The position numbers and the translations under genes are program-made. From Candidatus Methylomirabilota bacterium (GTDB lineage: Bacteria > Methylomirabilota > Methylomirabilia > Methylomirabilales > Methylomirabilaceae), in NCBI GenBank assembly GCA_016207095.1, contig JACQQF010000085.1, forward strand, positions 1 to 39,278: a stretch of 39,278 nt of DNA, read 5' to 3'. The notes beneath the pieces are model-generated. The model ran no database searches. It saw only the letters and a list, made by a program, of their open reading frames with translations, and was not told the origin of the DNA. Below, one piece after another: positions 27,452 to 37,216 of the stretch (positions are counted from its first letter, which is position 1; each line of letters starts with the position of its first letter).

Positions 27452-27486
27452 GGTGCGACGTGCGGAGTGCGAGGTGCGAAGGACGA
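27452..27486. repeat. One-armed heptamer repeat, GTGCGAG class
   Basis: Units GTGCGAC, GTGCGGA, GTGCGAG, GTGCGAA, GGACGAG in strict 7-bp phase directly after the atpG stop. No complementary right arm is seen before atpD, so this is a half element. The remaining 120 bases to atpD show nothing recognisable. A shorter two-unit remnant of the same class is at 26518-26531. Confidence 0.75.
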
Positions 27487-27540
27487 GAAGGGGGGCACGG
27501 GAGCACGGGGTCTCGGGCAGCGCAAGCATGCCAGCAATGA

Positions 27541-29031
<1,491 letters not shown>

Positions 29032-29058
29032 GTTCTATCTCCCGCACACGATAGGGTC

Positions 29059-29481
29059 ATGGCAGACAGAGACCGTCATACGTTTCAGCTCGAGGTCGTA
29101 ACGCCTCAGCGCCTGATCGTCAGCGAGGAGGTGGAGGAGCTGGTGGCGCCGGGAAAGGAAGGGTACTTCGGCGTCTGGCCGGGCCACACCCCGTTCATGA
29201 CCACCTTAAAGATCGGGGAGCTCTCCTACAAGAGACGAGGAGAGGAGCGGTTTCTCGCCGTGAGCTGGGGATACGCCGAGGTTCGCTCGGAGAAGGCGAT
29301 CATTCTGGTGGAGACCGCCGAGCGTTCCGAGGAGATCGATGCGGCCCGTGCCGAGCAGGCTAAGGCGAGGGCCGAGGAACGTCTGCGGCGTTGGGGGGAT
29401 GAAACGGTCGATTTTACCCGGGCCCAGGCGGCCCTGGAGCGGGCACTGACCCGCGCCTCCGTCGCTGCCAGGACACGATAA
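29059..29481 (+). CDS. atpC: ATP synthase F1 subunit epsilon
   Basis: Inhibitory rotor subunit, 140 residues. The beta-sandwich FQLEVVTPQRLIVSEEVEELVAPGKEGYFGVWPGHTPFMTTLKIGELSYKR leads to FLAVSWGYAEVRSEKAIILVETAERSEEID. Two C-terminal helices (AARAEQAKARAEERLRRW and RAQAALERALTRASVAAR) complete the fold. It is the last gene of the atp cluster. No terminator is obvious after it; a palindromic repeat fills the gap to the next gene. Confidence 0.95.
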   Translation: MADRDRHTFQLEVVTPQRLIVSEEVEELVAPGKEGYFGVWPGHTPFMTTLKIGELSYKRRGEERFLAVSWGYAEVRSEKAIILVETAERSEEIDAARAEQAKARAEERLRRWGDETVDFTRAQAALERALTRASVAARTR

Positions 29482-29522
29482 TAGAGGGGCATGCGGCCTC
29501 CCCCACCTCGTGTATCTTACTC

Positions 29523-29643
29523 CTGTCGTTCTGAACGAAGCAAAGCGTAGTGAAGAATCTCCTGCTCGTGCTTCAATAGAGCTAGACGCCTCGATGCGCC
29601 TTCCGCTCACGAGTCCCTTCGCGTTCGCTCAGGGTGACAGACA
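29523..29643. repeat. Imperfect inverted repeat, CTGTCRTTCTGAACG type
   Basis: The left end CTGTCGTTCTGAACGAAG and right end CTTCGCGTTCGCTCAGGGTGACAG are imperfect complements enclosing about 80 bases. The motif (GTTCTGAACGAAGC...GAAGAATCTC...CGCTCAGGGTGACAG) belongs to a widespread class of intergenic repeats. It ends a few bases before the MFS gene start. Confidence 0.6.
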
Positions 29644-29649
29644 TGAGCC

Positions 29650-30834
29650 GTGAGTAGCGCAACCTCGGAGTCGCGCGACACCCGTGTCGTCGTTCTAACC
29701 CAGTTCATCACGGCGTTTTCCTGGACGTACGTCTACATCTTCCTGCCGTTCTACATCCAGCAGATTAGCCCATATGAGCGCGAGGGCACCCTCATGTGGA
29801 CCGGGTGGATCTTGGGGATCACCGGGATCGCCTCCACCGTCTTCGCGCCGATCTGGGGCGGGATGGCCGCCAAGGTCAGCCCGAAGCACCTGTACGAAAT
29901 CGGGATGCTGGTGCAGGCGGGATTCATGGTCCTCATGGGATTCACCCGAAGCCTTCCGGTTCTCCTCCTGATCCGGTTGCTGATCGGCTGCGTCGGCGGC
30001 CTCTCCACCATCGGATTGATCATCATGTCGGCCTCCTCGACTAGGGAGAAGATCACCGGAAACGTTGGACTCTTTCAGGCGGCTTTGACCTCCGGGCAGA
30101 TCGCCGGGCCCATCGCTGGGGCCTTCTCGGCCGAGCTGATCGGGTATCGGGGGACCTTCCTGGTCGGTGGTGCCTTGATGCTGGTCGCGTTCGCCCACGT
30201 CCATCTCTCTCTGAGCCGCGTCTCCAGGTTTCGGCCCCAATTGCCCCAGCCTGCTCATTCTCGGCGTGGACTTGCCGCCGGCTGGCTCCTCTGTTTCGCC
30301 GCCTCGATCCAGATCGCCTTCATGCCGAGCGTGTTGCCGGAAATTCTCGCTGGGCTCCGGATCGCTCAGGCGGAAGCAGTGAGGACGGCGGGGCTCATCG
30401 TCTTTGCCTACGGGGTCACATCGGTGCTGGGGTCGTACTATCTGAGCCGGCTGGCGATCTTTCAGGGGAGGCATCGAACCCTTCTCTGGGCCACCGTTGG
30501 CGCGTCGGGGCTGCAGCTCCTGCTCGGTGCCACCGGATCGGTGACAACGTTCGGGCTGGTCAGGATGCTCCAAGTGGGGTTGATCGCAGCGGTGATCCCG
30601 ATCGTCTTCGCCGAAGTCGCCGCCAGCGCGCATGGCAGAGCCATCGGTTTCATGAACACCTCCCGCTTCGCCTCCTACGCCGCCGGCCCGCTGATCGCGA
30701 CGGCAGTCTTCGCTCACGCCTCGCCGCTCACCCTCTACCTGGGCCTGAGCGCCTTCACCCTGCTGGCCCTCATCCTGTTCTTGAGGACGCCCGCCGCTTC
30801 CCCCTCGAGCGCCTCATCTTCAAAAATTGCTTGA
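29650..30834 (+). CDS. Major facilitator superfamily transporter
   Basis: A 394-residue permease with about 12 membrane helices in two bundles. The first helix is VVVLTQFITAFSWTYVYIFLPFYI. The intracellular loop between helices 2 and 3 has GGMAAKVSPKHLYEIG, akin to the GxxxDRxGRR signature. A central loop (about 186-206) separates the halves. The substrate cannot be told; drug or multidrug efflux is a common role for such proteins. The start is a GTG with no clear ribosome-binding site, so it is less sure than the rest. It stands alone between the atp cluster and the cold-shock gene. Confidence 0.85.
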   Translation: MSSATSESRDTRVVVLTQFITAFSWTYVYIFLPFYIQQISPYEREGTLMWTGWILGITGIASTVFAPIWGGMAAKVSPKHLYEIGMLVQAGFMVLMGFTRSLPVLLLIRLLIGCVGGLSTIGLIIMSASSTREKITGNVGLFQAALTSGQIAGPIAGAFSAELIGYRGTFLVGGALMLVAFAHVHLSLSRVSRFRPQLPQPAHSRRGLAAGWLLCFAASIQIAFMPSVLPEILAGLRIAQAEAVRTAGLIVFAYGVTSVLGSYYLSRLAIFQGRHRTLLWATVGASGLQLLLGATGSVTTFGLVRMLQVGLIAAVIPIVFAEVAASAHGRAIGFMNTSRFASYAAGPLIATAVFAHASPLTLYLGLSAFTLLALILFLRTPAASPSSASSSKIA

Positions 30835-30859
30835 CAGGGCGCGGAGGGTGCGATAATTT
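30831..30859 (+). promoter_or_regulatory. Promoter of the cold-shock gene
   Basis: TTGACA at 30831-30836 with GATAAT at 30852-30857 (15-base spacing) or TAATTT at 30854 (17). The -35 overlaps the MFS stop codon. A leader of about 170 bases would precede the coding start. Confidence 0.7.
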
Positions 30860-30905
30860 ACCGCCGCTTCCGAATATAGGTTTGGCTTGTCGGGACTGCC
30901 GAAGG

Positions 30906-30946
30906 ACCGCGGACGCTTATATGAGGTAAGCCGCCGCGGTTTTTTT
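30906..30946 (+). terminator. Terminator-like hairpin in the cold-shock leader
   Basis: The stem ACCGCGG/CCGCGGT, with an inner GCTTA/TAAGC pair, is followed by seven Ts. It lies between the promoter and the coding region, so transcription would often end before the gene. This could be regulated attenuation or define a small RNA of about 80-90 nt. Confidence 0.8.
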
Positions 30947-31032
30947 ACGTGAAGGCCCGGGGCTTTGAGCTGTGAAGGAAGCAACTCGGCGGCGAACGAG
31001 CGACGAAGAGTCTACGGAAGGGAGGTGAGGAC

Positions 31033-31236
31033 GTGCGAGGCACCGGGAAGGTGAAATGGTTCAACGAGGCCAAAGGGTATGGCTTCATCGAGCGACCTGA
31101 GGGCGGCGATCTGTTCGTCCACTACTCCGCCATCCAGGGCAACGGCTTCAGGACCCTGGCAGAGGGCCAGGAGGTGGAGTTCGACGTCGTGGATGGGCCG
31201 AAGGGGAAGCAGGCCGCTAACGTGGTCAAGCTCTAG
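31033..31236 (+). CDS. Cold-shock protein (CspA family)
   Basis: Single-stranded nucleic-acid-binding protein of 67 residues. [63 protein letters not shown] shows both RNA-binding motifs (KGYGFI and LFVHY) of the cold-shock fold. The GTG start has GGGAGGTGAGG upstream. A promoter and a terminator-like hairpin lie in its long leader, and a strong terminator follows. Such proteins act as RNA chaperones and are often autoregulated through their leader; here that is an inference. Confidence 0.95.
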   Translation: MRGTGKVKWFNEAKGYGFIERPEGGDLFVHYSAIQGNGFRTLAEGQEVEFDVVDGPKGKQAANVVKL

Positions 31237-31268
31237 TTCATACGCGAACAAGCAAGCTTGAACGCAGT

Positions 31269-31313
31269 GACCCCCCAGGGAGAGTGCGCTCTCCGCTGGG
31301 GGGTCTATTTTTT
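31269..31313 (+). terminator. Intrinsic terminator after the cold-shock gene
   Basis: Stem GACCCCCCAG/CTGGGGGGTC with an inner GGAGAG/CTCTCC and tetraloop TGCG is followed by TATTTTTT. It ends 6 bases before the convergent proS stop, so it separates the two transcription units. Confidence 0.93.
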
Positions 31314-31318
31314 CGTGG

Positions 31319-33010
31319 CTATTTGGCCGGATGGGAGAGGAGGGCCTTTGCCCTCGCTGCCGCTTCCGACGGGGGGACGCGCAACTCTTCGCCGGTCTTC
31401 CGGACTTTCAGCTCGACCATTCCCTCCTTGAGGGCCCGGCTGCCGATGGTGAGTCTAAGCGGCAGGCCAAGCAGATCGGCGTCCTTGAATTTCACGCCGG
31501 GTCGCTCGTCACGGTCGTCATAGAGGACTTCGACCCGTTCGCCTTGAAGTTGCGTATAGATCGCCTCGGCGAGCTCCACCATCTTGTCGTCGCGCACGTT
31601 CACCGGCAGGAGATGGACCTGATAGGGGGCGATGGTCTCAGGCCATATGATCCCCAGTTGGTCATGGTGTTGCTCGATCGCCGCAGCGGCGATGCGGGCG
31701 GGCCCGATCCCGTAGCTGCCCATGACGATGGGGCGCTCTTCTCCCGCTTCGTTCAGATAGACCGCCTTGAGGGCGAGCGAATACTTCGTCCCGAGCTTGA
31801 AGATATTCCCCACCTCGATGACGCGCTCGACGCGCAGAACGGCCTCACAGCGGGGACACCCGTCCCCGCTTCTGGCGTGATGGATGTCGGCCCACCTGGC
31901 CTGAAAGTGGGTCCCCGGCACGACCCCCCGCAGGTGAAAGCCGTCCTTGTTGGCCCCGACGACGTATCGACCGACACGCAGCGACTCATCGGCGATCGTG
32001 GGCAGCGTCGCTCCGACGGGACCGATGCTGCCCGGTCCCGCGCCGAGGTGGGACAGGATCTCGTCGCGATGGGCCGGGCGGAATTCTCCGGCCACGATCG
32101 AGAGCTTCTTCTCGTGCAGGTGCTGGTCCCCCCTGACGAGGGCCAGGAGCGGTCCGTCCTTTGTCACGAGCAGTAGCGACTTGATGGTCAGCGCCGGCTC
32201 GATCTTGAGCAGGGCGCAGACCTCTTCGATGGTCCCGGCGTTGGGTGTCGCGATCTCCTCAAGAGTCGAGTCAGGGAAGGTTGGGTTCCGTGGATGTGAA
32301 CCAGCCAACTCGACATTGGCCGAATAGCCGCAGCGGTCGCAATGGGCGATCTCGTCCTCCCCGGCCTCGCTGGGTGCCATGAACTCGTGCGCGCCGACGC
32401 CGCCCATCATCCCCGGGTCACTCTCGACCACGTGAAACGCCAAGCCGCACCGCTCCAGGATGCGACAGTAGGCCTCCTTGTGGAGCTGGTAGCTCTTGTC
32501 CAACCCCACCTCGTCCCGGTCCAGCGTGTAGGAGTCCTTCATCAGGAACTCCCGGGTCCGGAGGACGCCGCTCTTGGGCCTGGCCTCGTCCCGGAGCTTG
32601 GTCTGGATCTGATACCAGGTCTGCGGCAGGTCCCGATAGGAGTGAATCTCGCGGGCCGCGAGCCAGGCGATGACCTCTTCGTGGGTCATTCCCAGGCACA
32701 TCTCCCGGTTGCCCCGGTCGTGTAACCGAAACATCTCATCGCCGATGGCCGCCCATCGTCCGGTCTGCTGCCACAGCTCGGCCGGGTGCAGGACCGGCAT
32801 GGTGATCTCCTGGCCGCCGATCCGGTTCAACTCCTCGCGGATGATGGCGTTGATCTTGTCCATGACCCGCTGCCCCAACGGCAGGTAGACGTAGATCCCG
32901 GCCGCCAGTTGGCGGACCAAGCCGGCCCGGACCATCAGCCTGTGGCTGACCGCGTCGGCCTCGGCCGGATCTTCTTTCAAGGTTGGGATCAGTGATTTGG
33001 TCCAGCGCAT
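31319..33010 (-). CDS. proS: Proline--tRNA ligase, bacterial type with editing domain
   Basis: Class II synthetase, 563 residues. MRWTKSLIPTLKEDPAEADAVSHRLMVRAGLVRQLAAGIYVYLPLGQRV starts it. Motif 2 is KLRDEARPKSGVLRTREFLMKDSYTLD. A long insertion (about 225-400, with SLLLVTKDGPLLALVRGDQHLHE and the GATLP segment) is the editing domain that clears Ala-tRNA(Pro). Motif 3 is GSYGIGPARIAAAAIEQ, followed by the anticodon-binding domain. It is the last gene of the minus-strand block and faces the cold-shock gene. The order ispG-proS is common in many bacteria. Confidence 0.96.
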   Translation of the reverse strand: MRWTKSLIPTLKEDPAEADAVSHRLMVRAGLVRQLAAGIYVYLPLGQRVMDKINAIIREELNRIGGQEITMPVLHPAELWQQTGRWAAIGDEMFRLHDRGNREMCLGMTHEEVIAWLAAREIHSYRDLPQTWYQIQTKLRDEARPKSGVLRTREFLMKDSYTLDRDEVGLDKSYQLHKEAYCRILERCGLAFHVVESDPGMMGGVGAHEFMAPSEAGEDEIAHCDRCGYSANVELAGSHPRNPTFPDSTLEEIATPNAGTIEEVCALLKIEPALTIKSLLLVTKDGPLLALVRGDQHLHEKKLSIVAGEFRPAHRDEILSHLGAGPGSIGPVGATLPTIADESLRVGRYVVGANKDGFHLRGVVPGTHFQARWADIHHARSGDGCPRCEAVLRVERVIEVGNIFKLGTKYSLALKAVYLNEAGEERPIVMGSYGIGPARIAAAAIEQHHDQLGIIWPETIAPYQVHLLPVNVRDDKMVELAEAIYTQLQGERVEVLYDDRDERPGVKFKDADLLGLPLRLTIGSRALKEGMVELKVRKTGEELRVPPSEAAARAKALLSHPAK

Positions 33011-33027
33011 GTGGATGCCCGCGACGA

Positions 33028-33402
33028 TTACCCCTTCTTCTCCGGTCCCCCCGTTGGCTTGCGCCCGATCTTCTCATAACGCAGCGGGTCCTTGTTCGGG
33101 CCCCGCGGCGCTTTGTAACGGAGCCGTTCCACCGGCCTCCCGTTCACGAGATGCTCCAGCAGGATCTCGTCAAGGTCTTCCATGCGGACGCCGCCGTACC
33201 AGACATCTTCGGGATAAACCACGACCATCGGGCCATGGCCGCATTGGCTGAAGCAGCCTGACCTGTTGACCCGGATCTCCTTGGCCAGGCCCCGCTCCGC
33301 CAGCCTTTTGCGCAGGTGGGCCACATAGGCCTCTGTCTCTCCCTGGAAAGGGCAGCAATCACCAGTAGTGCAGATGAAGACATGTCGCCGATACTGGCCC
33401 AT
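33028..33402 (-). CDS. (2Fe-2S) ferredoxin domain protein, thioredoxin-like fold
   Basis: A 124-residue protein with the cysteine pattern of thioredoxin-fold 2Fe-2S ferredoxins: FICTTGDCCPF gives Cys11, Cys16 and Cys17. NRSGCFSQCGHGPMVVVYPEDVWYGGV gives Cys50 and Cys54. Such proteins resemble the NuoE subunit and NADP-reducing hydrogenase gamma subunits, and carry electrons. It lies between ispG and proS. IspG needs electrons from a ferredoxin or flavodoxin, so a partnership is plausible. A terminator between them argues for separate transcription. The basic tail is unassigned. Confidence 0.85.
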   Translation of the reverse strand: MGQYRRHVFICTTGDCCPFQGETEAYVAHLRKRLAERGLAKEIRVNRSGCFSQCGHGPMVVVYPEDVWYGGVRMEDLDEILLEHLVNGRPVERLRYKAPRGPNKDPLRYEKIGRKPTGGPEKKG

Positions 33403-33433
33403 CAGGTCCTTCCTTCATGCGATCCCGCCCCGG

Positions 33434-33468
33434 GGAAAAGAAAAGGAGGATTGGGACATCAATCCTCC
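33434..33468 (-). terminator. Intrinsic terminator after ispG
   Basis: On the minus strand the 9-bp stem GGAGGATTG/CAATCCTCC with a six-base loop is followed by TTTTCTTTT. It lies 37 bases beyond the ispG stop (toward lower coordinates) and ahead of the ferredoxin-like gene. Confidence 0.88.
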
Positions 33469-33504
33469 TTCGGTCGCCTCACCACCGGGCCATCCCTTGC
33501 CCTC

Positions 33505-34581
33505 TTAGGCCTGAGCGTCGCCCTCCGCCACCATCTTGTTGACCTCCTCCATCAGTGCGTCAGCGATCTCAGACTCCTTCACCTTGCGGATCACCTCTCC
33601 CTTTTTGAAGATCAGGCCGATCCCCTTGCCCCCCGCGACGCCGATATCGGCGCCCCTGGCCTCCCCTGGCCCGTTCACCTCACACCCCATGACGGCGACA
33701 TGAATCTCCTTATTGATCCCTGCCATCCGCCGCTCCACCTCTTGGGCGAGGCTGATCAGGTCGATGTCGGCCCTGGCACACGACGGGCAGGCGACGAAGG
33801 TCAGCCCGCCCTTGCGAAGGCCGAGCGACTTCAGGATCTCAATCCCGGCCTTGATCTCTTCAACAGGATCGGCCGACAGCGACACCCGGATCGTGTCGCC
33901 GATCCCCTCGGCCAGGAGCGTCCCAATGCCGACGGCCGACTTGATCGTCCCCACGCCGGGGGTGCCGGCCTCTGTCACGCCGAGGTGTAGGGGGTAGTCC
34001 ACTTGATCCGCCAGCATCCGGTATGCCTCGATCATCATCAGCGGATCGGAGGCCTTGAGCGAGACCTTCATCTCCGGGTAGTTCAGATCCTCGAGGATCC
34101 GGATGTGACGCAGGGCGCTTTCCACCATTCCTTCAGGGGACGGCCCGCCGTCTCTGGCCAGGATGTCCCTCTCCAGCGAGCCGGCGTTCACCCCGATGCG
34201 GATCGGGATCTTTCGCTCGGCCGCCAGCTTGACGATCTGCTCCACCCGACTGCGGTCACCGATGTTGCCGGGGTTCAGCCGGAGGCCATCCACCCCCTGC
34301 TCGAGGGCGATCAACGCGAGCTTGTAGTTGAAGTGGATGTCGGCGATCAGGGGGATCCGGATCTGCTTTTTGATCTCCCCCAACTTCTCGGCCGCCTCCC
34401 TGATCGGGACGCCGAGGCGCACGATATCGCACCCGGCCACTTCCAGTGCCCAGATCTGGTCCACCGTCGCCTGCACATCTCGCGTGTCGGTCTTCGTCAT
34501 CGACTGGATCGACACGGGGGCATCGCCGCCGATCACGGCCGTTCCTACCTGGATCTGCCGGGCCTTGCGTCGTTCAATCAT
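33505..34581 (-). CDS. ispG: 4-hydroxy-3-methylbut-2-en-1-yl diphosphate synthase IspG
   Basis: Fe-S enzyme of the MEP isoprenoid pathway, converting the cyclic diphosphate to HMBPP. 358 residues. VGTAVIGGDAPVSIQSMTKTDTRDVQATVDQI opens a TIM-barrel, LIADIHFNYKLALIA and LRLNPGNIGD follow. The cluster-binding cysteines are in FVACPSCARADIDL and the conserved VMGCEVNGPGEARGADIGVAGGKG. dxr of the same pathway lies two genes upstream, with rseP between. The heptamer repeat upstream and terminator downstream bound it. Confidence 0.96.
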   Translation of the reverse strand: MIERRKARQIQVGTAVIGGDAPVSIQSMTKTDTRDVQATVDQIWALEVAGCDIVRLGVPIREAAEKLGEIKKQIRIPLIADIHFNYKLALIALEQGVDGLRLNPGNIGDRSRVEQIVKLAAERKIPIRIGVNAGSLERDILARDGGPSPEGMVESALRHIRILEDLNYPEMKVSLKASDPLMMIEAYRMLADQVDYPLHLGVTEAGTPGVGTIKSAVGIGTLLAEGIGDTIRVSLSADPVEEIKAGIEILKSLGLRKGGLTFVACPSCARADIDLISLAQEVERRMAGINKEIHVAVMGCEVNGPGEARGADIGVAGGKGIGLIFKKGEVIRKVKESEIADALMEEVNKMVAEGDAQA

Positions 34582-34597
34582 GGTTTACCTCGCAGGC

Positions 34598-34723
34598 GAG
34601 CTGTCAGCCATCAGCGGTCAGGCAGAGAAGAGAGGCCAGAGAGTACCCACAAATCCTCATTGTGCAGTACACCGCCCCATCAATTCTCCTGGTTTGTGCT
34701 GAAAGCTGATCGCTGAGCGCTTC
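34598..34723. repeat. Heptamer-phased inverted repeat, AGCTGTC class
   Basis: The left arm reads AGCTGTC, AGCCATC, AGCGGTC, AGGCAGA. After about 65 bases the right arm reads GCTGAAA, GCTGATC, GCTGAGC, GCTTCC. Seven-base phasing holds on both sides. It lies between rseP and ispG, where these genes would otherwise be directly coupled. Confidence 0.8.
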
Positions 34724-34728
34724 CGTGC

Positions 34729-35865
34729 TTACTGTCTCCCTAACAAGCGGAAGATGTCGTTGTAAAAGGCAAAGATCATCAGGGCGAGCAAGAGGACCAG
34801 TCCGACCTGCTGGGCCATCTCTCGTTTCTTCAGGCTGACCGGTTTTCCACGTGCCGCCTCGATCAAGGCGAAGAACAGGTGTCCCCCGTCCAGGATCGGG
34901 ATCGGAAGCAGATTAAGAATTGCCAGGTTGATGGAGAGGAGCGCGGTAAAGAACAGCAGATTCAGGACGCCTAAACGCGCCTGCTCTCCCGCCATCTGGG
35001 CGACCAGGAGCGGCCCGCCTATCGTCTTGGCCGGGACGACCCCCTGAAGCAACTTCCCGAAGGTGATCAGGATCAGGACGCTCAGGTCGTAGGTCTTGTA
35101 GACCGCCCTCCCGAACGCGGTGATCGGGTTCATTCGCTCCGTCAAGAATTCTTCGGCCGGGGCGATTCCGAGCAGGCCGATCTCCTGTTCCTCCCCAAAG
35201 AGATTCTTCTGCTTGGTCGCCTTCGGCGCAACGGCCAGGTCGAACCGTTTCCCCTCTCGTTCCACCGTCAGGCGGACGGGTCGCCCGGGGCTTTGATGGA
35301 TCTGCTTCGCGAGCCCCTCCCATTTTTCAATCGGCTGGCCTTCAATTGCGACGATCCGGTCGCCCCGAAGGAGGCCAGCCTCCCGTGCGGGGAAACCCTC
35401 CATGACCTCGCCCACCTTGGTGGTGAGCGTGGGGACCCCGACCATGAAGACCACCCAGAAGATGGCGACGGCCAGGAGGAAATTGGATCCAGGGCCGGCC
35501 AGGATGATCAGCGAGCGCCACCCGAGCGGCTTGGCGGAAAAGGATCGCTCCCGGTCCACCTCTACCACCTCTTCCTTCGGGTCCTCCCCCAACATCTTCA
35601 CGTAGCCGCCGAGCGGGATGGCGGACAGGAGGTATTCGGTCCCGCCGCGCGTGAACCCGGCGATCTTGGGGCCGAAGCCGAGCGAGAATTTCAGGACGCT
35701 CACCCCCGCCCGCTTGGCGACCAGGAAGTGGCCGAACTCGTGGACGAAGATGAGCACGCCCAGCACGAGGACGGCCCAGAGGATATAGTCAAGCCGCGAG
35801 AGATACGGTCGAACATCGATCGCGATCAACAGGCTGAGGACAAAAGCTGTGACAGACCCAATCAT
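34729..35865 (-). CDS. rseP: RIP metalloprotease RseP, site-2 protease family
   Basis: Intramembrane zinc protease that releases membrane-held regulators such as anti-sigma factors. 378 residues. The zinc motif HEFGH is at residues 42-46 in a membrane helix, and the second metal-binding motif is NLLPIPILDGGH. One PDZ domain lies at about 145-200 (GVPTLTTKVGEVMEGFPAREAGLLRGDRIVAIEGQPI), so it is the single-PDZ form. GGAGAGAGG precedes the ATG at a rather long distance. It lies 21 bases after dxr, the usual dxr-rseP pairing. Confidence 0.94.
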   Translation of the reverse strand: MIGSVTAFVLSLLIAIDVRPYLSRLDYILWAVLVLGVLIFVHEFGHFLVAKRAGVSVLKFSLGFGPKIAGFTRGGTEYLLSAIPLGGYVKMLGEDPKEEVVEVDRERSFSAKPLGWRSLIILAGPGSNFLLAVAIFWVVFMVGVPTLTTKVGEVMEGFPAREAGLLRGDRIVAIEGQPIEKWEGLAKQIHQSPGRPVRLTVEREGKRFDLAVAPKATKQKNLFGEEQEIGLLGIAPAEEFLTERMNPITAFGRAVYKTYDLSVLILITFGKLLQGVVPAKTIGGPLLVAQMAGEQARLGVLNLLFFTALLSINLAILNLLPIPILDGGHLFFALIEAARGKPVSLKKREMAQQVGLVLLLALMIFAFYNDIFRLLGRQ

Positions 35866-35886
35866 TGTCGTGTGTACACCTCTCTC

Positions 35887-37044
35887 CTAATGTTTGGTTT
35901 GGAGTGCCCCCTCGACAAGGCGCCGGGCCTCGCGATCTGCCTCCAGGACATCTTCCAGAGAATCGATCTTGCGACCCTGATGGCTGTCCATCACCTTGCC
36001 GATAAGGATGGAGATCTCAGGGAAGGTGATCCGGCGGGAGAGGAATAGATCCACCGCCATCTCGTTGGCTGCGTTCAGCGCGGCCGGGTAGGTCCCGCCC
36101 GCCGCCAATGCCTGGTACGCGAATCCGACGCAGGGGAACCTCTCGTGATCAACCGGCTCGAAGGTCAAGGCCGACAGGGCGTGCAGGTCGAGGGCGGGCA
36201 GTGGGGTCGGGAGCCGCTCCGGGTACGAGAGCGCGTAGAGGATGGGCAATCCCATGTCGGTCACTCCCATCTGCGCCAGGACCGACCCGTCTATGAACTC
36301 CACCATAGAATGCACGATGCTCTGTGGATGGACGATCACGTCGATCTGTCGGGGCTCCAAGTCGAAGAACCAACTGGCTTCGATGATCTCCAGCCCCTTG
36401 TTCATCAGTGTGGCTGAATCGATGGTGATCTTCTTCCCCATGACCCACGTCGGGTGCCGAAGGGCCTCCTCCGGGGTGATGCTGCTGAAGCTCTCTCGCG
36501 GACGCTTGCGAAACGGGCCGCCCGAGGAGGTCAGAAAGACCCGCTTCAGGTGCGCGCCATTGTGTCCCGCCAGACACTGGAAGACCGCCGAGGGCTCACT
36601 ATCCACCGGAAGAAGCCGGACGCCATGGGCCTTGACCTCGGCCATCACCAGCTCCCCCGCCATGACCATGACCTCTTTGGTCGCGAGCGCGAGATCCTTC
36701 CCGGCCTTGATCGCTGCAAGGCTCGGAAGCAGGCCGGCAGCGCCGACCATGGCGGCGAGGACGATATCGGCCTCGGGCACAGTGGCGACGCTCAGCAACC
36801 CTTCGATTCCCCACCCGATCTCGACCGACCGATCCGCCACCCGATCCTTCAGCGCCTTGGCGGCCTCGGGGGTGCCGACGGCCACGAGGCGGGGGGAGAA
36901 CCGCCTGATCTGACGCTCCAGTAGGTCGATGCTGCTTCTGGCGGCGAGCGCCACGACCTCGAAGGATTCCGGGTGAGGCTCGATCATCGCTAATGCCTTG
37001 GCGCCGATGGTGCCGGTGGAGCCAAGGATGCTGACGCGTTTCAC
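35887..37044 (-). CDS. dxr: 1-deoxy-D-xylulose 5-phosphate reductoisomerase
   Basis: NADPH-dependent second enzyme of the MEP pathway, about 385 residues from a GTG at 37044 (VKRVSILGSTGTIGAKALAMI). An earlier in-frame start adds 88 unconserved residues that overlap ftsB and is rejected. The NADPH site is GSTGTIG. LATKEVMVMAGELV and LLPVDSEPSAVFQCL follow; the active-site loop is LTSSGGPFRKRP and LRHPTWVMGKKITIDSATLMNKGLEIIEASWFF is conserved. ispG lies further downstream, so two steps of one pathway share this cluster, split by rseP. Confidence 0.96.
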   Translation of the reverse strand: MKRVSILGSTGTIGAKALAMIEPHPESFEVVALAARSSIDLLERQIRRFSPRLVAVGTPEAAKALKDRVADRSVEIGWGIEGLLSVATVPEADIVLAAMVGAAGLLPSLAAIKAGKDLALATKEVMVMAGELVMAEVKAHGVRLLPVDSEPSAVFQCLAGHNGAHLKRVFLTSSGGPFRKRPRESFSSITPEEALRHPTWVMGKKITIDSATLMNKGLEIIEASWFFDLEPRQIDVIVHPQSIVHSMVEFIDGSVLAQMGVTDMGLPILYALSYPERLPTPLPALDLHALSALTFEPVDHERFPCVGFAYQALAAGGTYPAALNAANEMAVDLFLSRRITFPEISILIGKVMDSHQGRKIDSLEDVLEADREARRLVEGALQTKH

Positions 37045-37216
37045 CGCAGCGTTTCCCTCGCTATGTGCCGTGACGATCGGGGGCGGCTGGGCCGCTGGTG
37101 CCTTGATTGGGCGAGTACCGAGTATAGTCAGGTCGGACCGGTTTGGCAAGACATTTTGGCCAAAGCGAGGTGCTCTGGCGGGGTCTGACGAAGCCCGTAA
37201 GATCTGGGCTCTCTTC

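Noticed and set aside
29523..29643. Insertion sequence remnant between atpC and the MFS gene
   Set aside because: No transposase fragment or clear target duplication; it fits a common intergenic palindromic repeat.
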